Below are positions 11,756 through 23,800 of a stretch of 64,000 bases of DNA, piece by piece. The notes beneath the pieces are model-generated. The model made no database searches and had not been told where the DNA came from. It saw only the letters and a program-made list of their open reading frames with translations. The stretch is taken from NCBI GenBank assembly GCA_023935145.1, contig CM043705.1, forward strand, positions 20,692,001 through 20,756,000. The letters are read 5' to 3'. How positions within the stretch are numbered: position 1 is the first letter of the stretch; each line of letters starts with the position of its first letter. A program made the translations under genes and the position numbers. The stretch comes from Bretschneidera sinensis. Taxonomy: Eukaryota > Streptophyta > Magnoliopsida > Brassicales > Akaniaceae.

Positions 11756-12672
11756 TCAATGATGATATTTTTCCCTCTTGAGCTCCTTAAGCACCGATCT
11801 ACCTTGCCATACCACCCTACTGATTGATCTGTGCCTCCAATCCCTCTTTACCAGAGACCTTCTTTTCCCTTCTATTGCATTATATCCCCTTCCAAATTCA
11901 TTGAACCTTTTTCTATCATAGCTTTTCATTGTGAACGCCCCTAAACCAACTCCCATATTGATTTATCGTCCTACCCCTTTTCTTCCATTATCTTCCTCCA
12001 AGCTACAATCCTTCGTTGCATGGCCCAAGGTTCTGCAACCAAAGCAAAAGATTGGGAGGCGTTCATATTTAAAGTATATCCATTTTGCTTCTAACTCCCT
12101 AGGAAACGTAGGGAAATCCCTCGTCTCTAGGGTCTTGTTATATCGATGGAAACCTGAATTCTCAAATAGGTTCCCCACCCTAAGCCCTTTTCATCTACCT
12201 CAACTTTCACCACCTTCCCTAACTTTTCTCCTATCCTTTCCCCCATAATTTTGTTCATGCTCCATAACGATAAATCATATGCCCTTACCTAGAAAGTTGC
12301 CAAGTTCAATTGGATCTCAGATGCCTGTGATTTCCCGTCAAAATCTTTTAGAACAACCAAGTAATTTTCAAACGATCAAGGCCCTTCCTCATAGCCTTCT
12401 GCTTATTCAGTTTGTGAAAAAAAAATGAAGTAGGAAAAAGTTTTCACTGAGAAACCTAGGTTGCATGCCTCTTAGCGGCTTCCAAACAGCTTTGATAGTT
12501 GAGGGTAGAACTTCCATTTTAAATGGTCGTACTGTTAGAAGTTTCCCTACAGCCAACAGTCCTACACACTCTTTCCCTATCTGTAGTTCATCCTCCTCCA
12601 CAATAAATCCATTTTTTTTTCTTTTTTCGTGATATGCAACCTTTCCCACATATGTTCTAACCCTTTCTCCAT
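11756..12672 (-). pseudogene. LINE-type ORF1 remnant: DUF4283 plus CCHC zinc knuckle
   Basis: Read on the minus strand, an ATG at 12672 opens with MEKGLEHMWERLHIT, the usual start of plant DUF4283 proteins. A poly-A run near 12610 causes a frameshift, after which the DUF4283 core appears (KLLTVRPFKMEVLPSTIKAV, about 12545). A further shift is needed before the zinc knuckle at about 12070-11985: WIYFKYERLPIFCFGC then GHATKDC, a C-X2-C-X4-H-X4-C motif. DUF4283/zf-CCHC_4 proteins are the RNA-binding ORF1 of plant L1-type LINEs or domesticated relatives. The tail runs to about 11756, where element B's LTR begins. Probably a dead insertion target. Confidence 0.65.
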
Positions 12673-13475
12673 CCTATTTTTAGACCTCAGAACAAGAACC
12701 AGGAACCCAGATACTCTAACAAGACTCAAGTCTTGGAGAGGGAAAAGTACGTACCAGACGAGAGAGAAAACTCTTACATAACCCAAGTTCTGAGAAGAGA
12801 AAACCTTAGGCCTAACCTAGGGAGCTTATAAGGTAATAACTGAATTGTAAATGAGTTGGAACTTTCATATTTGATTTTGATTGAATAAGTTATATGGTTG
12901 TAGATTACAAAACTACTCTTAAGTCCACCAATATTCTTTGGAATTGTTTTACTTAAAAGAGAAATTTCAAAATGATTTTTATTTTTTAGTTAGTTTTAAC
13001 TAAAATTTTCAAATTTATGAAGAATTTAATAGTATGTCAAAAATCAATAAAAAGTAAACCAACAACCCTTAGTTCATTAGTTACTATTCCAAATCAAAAG
13101 AATTTGTTCTTTAAATTGCTTCTTTGAGTCAATAACTCTTTTATAAATATGAATAAATATAATTGTTGTATGGGTGAAGGAAGAGATAATAGAATAATCA
13201 AATCCATTATTGTAAATAAAAAAAATCAAAACGGTATATTTATGTACTTTTGCGAAAATTTGTAAAAAAAAAAAAAAAACCTATGAAATTAAGAACTAAT
13301 ATAACTGTATTCTACTCAAGTTTTGGTCAACCAAGAATGCACAAATTAGTAAAGATATTCTCTATATATTAAGCGAAATCCAGTTCTCTCTATAGTATTG
13401 TCTTGAATTGCCACGTGACAGAAAATAAAATTTAAATTTAAAATCAAAACTCAACAAAGGAAAAGAAAGAGTAGT
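12673..13475. other. No gene seen: AT-rich spacer
   Basis: About 800 bases between two LINE-type remnants on opposite strands. It holds poly-A/T runs (for example 13263-13280) and no open frame of interest. I see no RNA gene or repeat boundary here. Confidence 0.5.
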
Positions 13476-14071
13476 GTGACTTTTGGGCTCGTAGCTAGTG
13501 AGAAAATAATAAGAAACGCAAAATGCAACACGATGACCTTGGAATGGACTACTCAGTTCAATAGTTTGGGTATATCTCCAGTGTTAAATAAAATGCCTAT
13601 ATCATATGGTTTTGCAGAATTCCAGTTTGGAGAGAAATTTGAGGAGGATGCGGCTGATGTCTGCCGTGTAATTTCTGATGGTGACTGGAAGGATGGAGAT
13701 TTTTGGGCGGGCATTGGTTTTGTGGCTTTTGTTGACAATGCCTGTATCTTTCGGATGGAAAAATCTATTAGGACAAGAAATGAGCTACAAGCAGAGGCAT
13801 CAGCTGTTTTGCAAGCTCTTTTCTGGGCGTATCAGCAGAGGAAGGAAAGAGTGGTGATTTTCACTGATGGTAGAAATCTTAGTCACTGCCTTAAAATTTT
13901 AAATTGTTCAGGGGATTGTCCTAATTGTCATATAGGAGCTCAGTTGATTGATTTAAGAATCCTATTCGTAAGTTTAAGGCTTGTAAAATTAAGTATGTGA
14001 ATAGAGCTTTTGTACATGAAGCTCATCATCTTGCTACTTATGCTCGGAAACAGTATGTAGGCTGGTATTAA
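13476..14071 (+). pseudogene. Plant RNase H-like domain (RVT_3 type) remnant
   Basis: The open stretch 13476-14000 encodes an RNase H fold of the type found at the C-terminus of plant LINE polymerases and in many orphan genes. WAGIGFVAFVDNA is the first strand; RNELQAEASAVLQALFWAYQ is the Glu-bearing helix; VVIFTDGRNLSHCL carries the Asp. Near 13960 a frameshift occurs and the last helix continues in another frame as VNRAFVHEAHHLATYARK up to a TAA at 14069-14071. The first conserved Asp strand appears altered (the usual WAGIG-x-V..D pattern gives FVDN). It has no associated reverse transcriptase nearby. Confidence 0.65.
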
Positions 14072-14816
14072 ATTCCTTAATGATATTTCTTATGGATTAG
14101 CAAAAAAATTAAAAAATAAGAAACGTAGAACTCTTGGAACAAAATGGGCTTTCATGTTAAAACAAACAAAAAATTCTAAACAAAGACAAACTATGGCTTT
14201 AACCAATCATGGTCTATCACATCAGCTTGACGTGACCTGACATACACAAATTTCTCACTTCAAACGGCATGGAACGAATTTGAGCTTTCACATATCCCGT
14301 ATGGCCTTGTATACTTTCGCGCATTTGTTAGTGAAAAAATTCTATTAACTTTAATTTCTTCGTAGACGGCTGTATGCTGTTAGGTATTAAGACAAATTGC
14401 AAGATGAAAGTTATAGCAACTGAAAATGTGAGAATGGTTCAAGGAATATAAAAATAAAAACTACTCGAGGCAAAACTATCTGCAAAGAGAAAATAACTAT
14501 CGAGATGAATCACTTACCAATTTTTGGATGGCCATTATTCTCTCTCAGGAAAGTTTGATTCTACAATTGGTAAAAGTAAATAAAAAAATCATACATGGTA
14601 TATTCCTAGCAAAAGTTACCGATCCCTGAAAACATTTAATTTCTTACCACCTTGCAAAAAGGAAAAATGACTTTTAAAGGGGAAAAAAACCGCTAAACTT
14701 GATTGCCAGAAGATATTTGAGCTAACACAACGATTTCATACATTTGGAAGAATAATTTAAAGACTATAGGGCAATGAATTGAATTGTATATTAGGGATGA
14801 ACATTGGTAATATTTT
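14072..14816. other. Spacer and probable 3' UTR of the choline transporter-like gene
   Basis: No coding sequence is visible on either strand. The part closest to 14816 is presumably the 3' untranslated region of the minus-strand gene that ends at 14817. A clear polyadenylation signal could not be assigned by eye. Confidence 0.4.
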
Positions 14817-17800
14817 TCAAATAGGGAGGGTTTCTTGCATGCGGCCATCAAGCTGATTGTGGGTAAATACTTCCCTTGCTCGTGCACTCCTATGTTGAAG
14901 ACGCTGGTGTAGTGTCTCAGACATTTGGTTGAAGAATTCAACATCCCATCTATGAATCAGCAATGGGTCTTCTGCGTAACAGATGTATATGGATGTAACA
15001 GCACTTTCCACCACAACCATCGCCAGTCCCACCTGAAGCAACCATTTTCCATTTAAGTATCAAACAGATAATATACAGCAAAAAGTTCTGCCATGGTCAG
15101 CATCATGCATGGATGGCAAACTGAGCTAAAGAGACTGAAGCTGGAAGCCCCGGCATACACTTACATTAATTTGATGTAATAACAAGTACCAAAAAAAAAA
15201 AAAAGCAGCCACCTGTATTTATTTCTTTTTTTATAGTTAAAACCCACATGCATGCTTCAAACCCTAAGTCCCGAGACAAATGTTGGCGTTGTAATAGGTG
15301 AAGTCACTCGATGTTCTTAGCGCATTGCTCCTTCATCTCACATCTATGTTGATCCCATAAAAAGAGAAACAATCAATGCATCCGGTGCACTAAAATGAAG
15401 TTAGCTTACACTGACTCGATATTTATATGGGTTGTAGATGCTTGTATATGAGTTGGCACTCCTTGTGCCTTTTCAATATATTCCTTTTCATTGTTAAAAA
15501 AATATGTATTTATTTAATTATTTATCATACATTACAATTCAACATGAAAAAGTCAAATGAAGGCCAACTAAGGTAATAAATAAATATATATGCTAAGATT
15601 TTCCAGGAAATGATTGGATGAATTAACTCTCGTTTTACAGACAAATACCATCTAATGGTACTTTAAAATTGTAGTAAAGTGGGATTCATGATAAATGTGA
15701 ATGCATCGGGAAAAAAGTTGAATGCAGATAAGAATATGTCAGTCATGGAGTGGGTTTCTACTCTCAGGAAAGGGAAAAAATGGCAGCGTAATCATAAAGT
15801 CATGTTAGTCTCAAACGACTCATTGGTGAGCTGCCAGATGAACACACTAATTCTGAAACCTAACTTTTAAAATGTCAAGTCGGGTACAATACCTTTTGAC
15901 TTCACATGTAAGAAACCCCATGCAAAATTGAGCGAAGAACTGTAAAGCATATTTTGCAACAAGGACTTCCAGTTGACCAGCAACTTCAAGAAGCAATTAG
16001 CAACCAAAAGGAATATACACTATTTAAGAGAGAAAACTTACCAAAACCATCCCAATCAACATTGCAGTAGACCCAACCATAATCACTCTGTCTCTATATT
16101 TAATCCATGCCCAAACACCAGAGCAAGTTCCAGTAATAAGCCCACCCAAAATAGTGCCCATCAGTAGAACAGCACCCGAACAATCATAGGCAACAAGTGC
16201 TTCAACCCCAGTTGACTGGAATAATTCCCAGGCATCCCTGGCTGAACGGTTAAAACCTTTGCCATAAACAGCTATCTGATGGGGAAGAGAGGTAGCAAAC
16301 CATGCTATGGTTATATAATTTTCTAGAAATTGACAGTAGCTCCTGCCATATAAGCTACTTTCAACAATTAAACAAGAAGCTAACAACCTAAATCTAAAAA
16401 GAAGTCTTCATCAATAAAAAAAATTATATCATCCACCATCTTAGTCTTAGAAGTTAAAAGAAAAAATTTCTATCTCCACGGGAACTTAGGGCACAAAAAC
16501 ATAACCTGCAAACTCTTGTAATATCATAAGAAAATCAGCATGGAAAACTAACCAGTTTTTAGACATTTAAAAAAACTTCCAGAAACCAAGCATTATATTA
16601 TTCCATAGTAAGTAGGCAGACTGAGGCTAAGCAAGATTGGCCATGTCCAAACAACCGCCCAAGGAAGGGTGAAAGGACTGTTATTTGAATTCCATTTCAA
16701 GTGATTAGCGGCCTAAAGATAAGTTGATAAGAAGAAATGTTGTGACAGAAATGCATAGGGAAGCTTAGAAAGAGTTAAAATTAAACCTAAAAGTATTTAT
16801 ACAGGAAGCTAACCATACTCGAGAAAAAAAATTAATCATATTATTCAGGATGTTTCTATACGTTTAACTTAAAATCATAAAAGGAAATGCTCAATTAAGA
16901 CAAGAATTAAGAAAACTATTGCCGAACAAGTAGATGCAAATCATAGATAATCCATAAAATGCTTATTCTGTATTGGGTCTTCCTTCGCTTTAGTACCACT
17001 TACATAGTCTCTGTGTTTCCTTCAAGTTCTTGTTCAACCTAACCATATTCTAGGATTGCAAATAAAAAATTTAACCCCTTCTGCTGGTGTGTGTAAATAT
17101 ACATATATACCAGCCTTCTAGACATGACACAGTGCAAATGTTAAACTTGGAACATTTTTTTACAATATTAAATAAATCAAAGAAGATAGTTATTTGCAGA
17201 AAAGGAACATTGGGCAGTTATTCATATAAGAAAGTAAGAAAGTGGTTAGGATAACAAGAAAACTTGGTGGGTAAAAGTGGTGAAAAAACTTAAAACAAAA
17301 ATCTTCTATTTGTTTTGTATGAATAGTGATTTTTAAGTTTAGAGGGCACTCATGGAATGATTGTCAAAGTTAAGTGTTGAAAACTGGTTGATATTTGCTT
17401 AAATTATATGTACCTGCACATAAACAACCTATCCTATCCATATCATCACCTAAGTCTAAACCTAGGTAAATTACCTTCACCAGGTTGCATTATCCTAGCA
17501 TACCCAATGCATGGCCTAATATTCTCGTTTGCATGAGAGAATTTTATAAGATATTTCTTGGTCGTGCAATATTCAGATTCTTGAAACGTTGATGGTTTGA
17601 TTGTTTTTTAATACCATCACTCCTGAACGAGTTAATCACATAATGGCCTAATACAAAATATTAACGTTATCTACTCATTGCCGCTTCCAAATAAAAGAAA
17701 AAACTGCTTTCCTAGAGAATAATTAAATGGAGGAACCAAGGTTCATAGTTTCATCCAGAGACAAGCTTCAGTCCCTAAAGTGGTTAATGCAATGTCAAAC

Positions 17801-20800
17801 CCAAAAGTATTAATTTCAAAATATTGGTAACCAATGAAGATATACCATTATCCATTATCAATTAAAATTGATGTGACTTACCAGAATAAAATAAAATAAA
17901 ATCAACTCAGACAATATCAGAAATAATAATTTGAAAAAGGCTAAATTGCATGTTAAGAGCTTCTCATGAAATTGCACTTTTACTACAATTACTAAATCAC
18001 GGGATCATCATATATAACATCTAATTTAGTCTTATAAGCAATTAGTTTAATATTATAAGGGTTAAACTACAGTGCCATTGTTGAGAAGTGTGGGCAACGG
18101 TGCTCATAACTGTAACTACCGTTGATATGAAATATCTTTGAATTTAACCGTTGAATCACCATAGGCACCGTAGAACTATCCATATTATAAAATTGTAAGT
18201 AAGAGAGATTACAACCAGAGAAATACAAAATTACCTGGACATACGCATACTTGTTAAAGAAACGAACAAAAGTCTCCACAAGATGAAATAGAAAATCAAC
18301 ACAGCAAAGCAAACATTCATTGCTGCCAATCTTTGACCGGAAGCCCCTGATCTAAAATATATTCTGAAGTTAACAAAATGAACAACAGAAAAAAAAACAC
18401 ATACATACTAAAATTTGAAAACAAGATCAGTGAACCAATAAGAGCAAGGCAAACATTTTTTTTTTTCCTTTGATAAGTAAGAGTAAGGCAAATGTTGGCA
18501 AAAGTACCTCCCAGCGAAGGGTCCGTATAGCAGCTGTGAAGAGTGACCCATAGCAGATGCTGCCAAAAGATGTCGTCACAGCATACCGTAGAGACTTCAC
18601 CAAAGAGTTGGGAGGCATCGACAATGCTTCTCGACCACCGTGAATAAGAACAAGAAATACCATGCCAGACACTATAACATGTACAGTATTGCAAAGGACA
18701 GCACCCGTCCAAAATAAGCTTACAGAGAGAACCTGCATACGCAAATGACAGAATCAGTGGTGACATTTTTCATTCCTAAGGGCCTACGGCATACCCTACA
18801 CTTCTAATAATATTTTAATTTTATTCTCATCTCATCAACAATAGATTGAATGAAGTGCAAAACTTGCCAGCTCACCCCAAGAAGCCACCAGCATCCACCA
18901 TCACCCATGCTTGAGGCCACAACACCAGCTGCTCCAAAAGACCATAATGCCATCCATAAAAGCATGATTACCATGAAAGCATATGCCACTCTAGCAACTT
19001 CAGGAAGACTCCACACCATCTTCACAGCTTTTTGCAGCACTAGCATGGTAAATGGAAGTCTATGGAAGACACTACATGGTCAGAGATCACTGCAAAGGAT
19101 CTGATTTATCCACTTCTAACTGTGTTTAAAATATATATTAGACACATGTATAAATTATATTGGTGTATACATTGAAATAATTTTTTGCCTGAATCATGAC
19201 TCTGGAATGGACCAATAGAATGTCTACATGGCAAAGTTGTTGGATGCAACCAGGAGTTAGAGAAAGCTACAAATGAAAATATAGCACAATACATACACCC
19301 AAAAGTAAACAAGGAAAATGATAGGCCATTGATTAAGAGCACTTATGTGCGGCAAAGGCCCAACAAAGGAATGTAGGTCTAGTTGCAGGGAAACTTCTAA
19401 ATTCTGTTAGCAGGGAGTTAGTTAGATGAGCTGGCTTTGAGCTGGCTTTGTTGAGTTTGTTATTTTCAGCTGATACTTCAAGATTAAATAACAGTAAGGA
19501 GAGGAGGGGAGAGGCAGACAATTGGTGAGATCAAAGGGAGAGACTAGGCTCTCGAAATCCTAGCTTCACTATTTTCTCTGTATTTCACTACTATCATTGA
19601 TTAATATCATACAAATTTCCCTATTCTAACTACATTCTTACTTCTTTTCTATTATAAGCATACAAAATTCATTAATCTGTAAACAGAGTTCTATCAAATT
19701 GATATCAAAGCAGTTCTTTTAGGATTAGATGGCACAAAAGAAAGTGGAGGCGTTAGAGGAGAAGATGGAAATTGAAACTCAAAAAATCGGTGGGTTGGAG
19801 AAATCAGTTGGGAGTTTGGAGAAGACAGTGGGGAGCATGGAAAAATTAGTAGGGAACTTAGAGAAATCAATGGCTATTTTGATGGAGAAGATGGATCAAA
19901 TGGCGCGGAGGGATGATTCGTGCTCTTCATCGCGAAAGGAAGAGAAGCAGAAACAACCACAGTTGATGGAGACAGACTATGGGAGGAGGAGCGATGACAG
20001 AGACATTTGGAAATAGAACGTTTCGAAGATTGGAATTACCAATTTTCACAGGAGAAGATCCGGATGGATGGGTTTTTCGAGCGGAAAGGTATTTTTCTCT
20101 GAGTAAGATGAATGATGGGGAAAAATTAGAAGCAGTGGTTCTAAGCATGGAAGGGAAAGCTCTTGCATGGTTTCAATATATAGAAGACAGGTTCAGATTT
20201 CGTACCTGGAACGAATTCAAAATGGCTTTCTTAAATCGGTTCCGATCGAAGATGGAGGGATCTCTGTGCGAGAAGTTTCTCGCCGTACGGCAAGAAACCA
20301 CCGTCGAAGAATATCAAGAACGATTCGAAGTCCTGGCATCACCGTTAAAGGGGCTATCGGAGGAAGTTCTCGAAAGCACCTACATCAATGGTTTAAAATC
20401 AACAATCCGAGCAGAGGTGCGTCTTCTCAGACCTAATAATCTGGTCGAGATGATGGAAGCGGCGAGAATGATCGAACATAAGAACAATATCTTCCAGGCG
20501 TCATGGGTCAGACCTGAATCCAAGGGGTCATGGGGCAGATCAACGGGTCACGGGTCGGGTTCCTCTTATTCGAACCCAAGGCTTACCGCAAACAGCGAGA
20601 AGGCGTCGTTTCGAGATGAACCTAAGATATATACGACCAACAGTGCAACAACAGCATTTCGACCTTCAAACCCGGTACGACCATCGCTGACCACAAACAC
20701 AGGTCACGTCGGTCCTGATCAGAGAAAAACGGCACCGGTGGCAACGACGGAGAACCGAAACTCATCAACCTATAAGCGATTCACCGATTCTGAGTTGTTG

Positions 20801-23800
20801 AGCCGTCGCGTGAAGGGATTGTGTTTCCGTTGTGATGAAAAATTTTCTCCGGGTCATTTATGCAAGAATTGGCAGCTACAGGTGTTGATTGTAGATGATG
20901 CTAGTGCGATTGAAGAAACTAGAGAGGAAGAACTGGAAGAAGAAGTCCCTGAGAGCGTAGAAGGAGCTATTGAGCTCTCTATGAACTCGGTAATGGGGTT
21001 TACCGATCCCCATACGATGAAATTGCGAGGAGAAATTGGAGCACAGATCGTGACAGTGTTGATAGATTGTGGCGCATCGCATAACTTCATCTCTAGAGAG
21101 GTTGTACAGCGGCTGAATCTACCAATAACAGCGACTAGTGCGTACAAAGTGATAATGGGAACAGGAGGCACAGTGTGTACAGACGGCATTTGCAAAGGTG
21201 TGTTACTATCTCTCCCTGAAATAAAGGTGATAGAGGATTTTCTACCCTTGGAGTTGGGAAAAGAAGATGTCATATTGGGAATGCAATGGTTAACAAAATT
21301 GGGAGCAATGAAGGTCAATTGGAAGGCATTAACCATGCAATTTACCTTAGGACAAACCACGGTAACACTGAAGGGGGAACCGGGACTTTGCAAAAAACAG
21401 ATATCGCTCAAGGCAATGATGCGAACTGTGTAGCATGAAGGACACGGGTATTTGCTTGAATTGGGGACCTCAGTCTCATGGAATAGAAACGAAGAAGTAG
21501 CTATGGAGGTGTCCCAAGCGGTCAACACACTGTTACAAGAATATCCTGAAGTGGTGAAGGAGCCAAGGGAATTACCTCCTCAACGGGAGCTGGATCATTG
21601 TATCACGTTGAAGGAAGGCGTTGAACCTGTAAGCGTAAGACCATACCGGTATCCACAAGTCCAAAAAGATGAAATCGAGCGTTTGGTCAGTGACATGCTA
21701 ACAACTGGTATCATACAGCCAAGTCACAGCCCTTTTTCCAGCCCTGTGATTTTGGTTAAAAAGAAAGATGGTAGCTGGAGATTCTGTGTTGATTATAGAG
21801 CTTTGAATCGCGTGACTGTCCCAGACAGATTTCCAATTCCGGTGATAGAAGAGCTCTTAGATGAATTACATGGAGCACGATTCTTTTCTAAATTGGATCT
21901 CAAGTCAGGATATCATCAGATTAGAGTAAACCCTCGAGATGTACCTAAGACAACTTTCCGGACTCATGAAGGCCACTACGAGTTCCTGGTGATGCCGTTC
22001 GGATTGATGAATGCACCAACAACCTTCCAAGCTTTAATGAATCAGGTATTCAAGCAGTACCTTCGAAAATTTGTATTGGTATTTTTTGATGACATCTTGA
22101 TATATAGCAAATCTATGGGGGATCATTTGGAACACTTGAGAACAATTTTGGAGGCGATGAAAGCCCAGTCCTTAGTGGTCAACCTCAAGAAATGCGTTTT
22201 TGGACAGAATGAGTTGGAGTATTTGTGTCACATTGTATCGGCTACAGGGGTGGCAGCAGATCCTAGGAAGATCCAAGCAATGGTGGAATGGCCAACTTCT
22301 CCTAACCTAAAAGCCCTACGAGGATTTTTGGGATTAACAGGGTACTATCGGAAATTTGTTAACAATTATGGGCATATAGCAGCGCCACTCACAAACCAAC
22401 TCAAGAAGGATCGTTTTAAGTGGAATGAGGAAGCACAACAGGCATTTGAGGCCTTGAAAGTAGCAATGACAACTGTTCCTGTATTAGTTCTTCCTAATTT
22501 TCATCAACCTTTTGTGGTAGAAACTGATGCTTCTGGTTTCGGCATCGGTGCAGTGTTAATGCAAAATCAGCGACCAATCGCATTCTTTAGTCAAGTCCTT
22601 AACCAGCGGGCTCGAGCTAAGTCTGTATACGAGAGAGAGCTGATGGCTATTGTTTTAGCAATCCAAAAGTGGCGACCTTATCTTTTGGGACGCAAATTCA
22701 TCGTGCGTACTGACCAGAGAAGTTTGAGATTTCTGCTTGACCAACTGCTGGTATCTGATGAGCATCAGAAATGGGTTTCGAAACTGTGGGGTTACAATTT
22801 TGACATCGAATACAGACCTGGTCTTGAGAATAAGGCAGCTGATGCGTTGTCACGAAAAGAAAAGGGTTGCAAGCTGGCTGCCCTCACTGTTTCTTGTTGT
22901 GTGCAAGGTGATGAGCTGAATAACGAAATCGATTCCGACCTTTTTTATGGACCAATCAAGCAGCAGCTGCTACAATGATCAGACTCAATTCCAGACTACA
23001 GCCTACCGCACGGAATTCTATTATACAAGGGACGGATGGTGATTTCGTCGGCATCCGCTCTCATACCGGTAGTACTAGCGGAGTATCATGGGGGGAAGAT
23101 GGGAGGACATTCTGGGGTCTTAAGGACATTTCAGAGGCTGTCTAGAGATGTTTACTGGCGGGGTATGAGGAAACAAGTGCAGTGTTATGTGGCCGAATGT
23201 TCAGTTTGTCAACAGAATAAAAATGTAGCTCTAAGCCCTGCAGGGCTGCTGCAACCACTGCCCATTCCGGACCAAGTTTTTGAAGACTTATCCATGGATT
23301 TTGTGGAAGGATTGCCTAAATCCGATGGGTTCAACTCTTTATTTGTGGTGGTTGACCGTCTTTCGAAATACGCTCATTTTATTCCACTCTAACACCCTTT
23401 CAATGCCCAAGATGTTGCCGCAGTATTTATGAAAGAGATTATCCGTTTACATGGAATACCCCGCTCCATTGTTTCAGATCGCGGTAAGGTGTTTCTGAGC
23501 AAATTCTGGACAGAACTTTTTCGTTTACAGGACACATCGTTGAAGCATAGCACCGCTTATCACCCGCAAACAGATGGGCAAACTGAAGTGGTAAATCGGA
23601 GCATTGAGACCTACTTAAGGTGTTTTGTAGGAGACAAACCCAAGCAGTGGGTTAAGTGGTTACCTTGGGCAGAGTATTGGTACAATACTTCATTCCATTC
23701 TTCCACACACACTACTCCTTTCTGTGCTCTCTATCACCGTGATCCACCACCATTGATTCGTTTCAAAAGGGGTTCCACTCTTATGTCCGAGGTGGATGCT

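Noticed and set aside
18317..18766. 149-codon minus-strand frame as an independent gene
   Set aside because: It overlaps exons 4-5 of the choline transporter-like gene in another frame and crosses an intron; it is a shadow.
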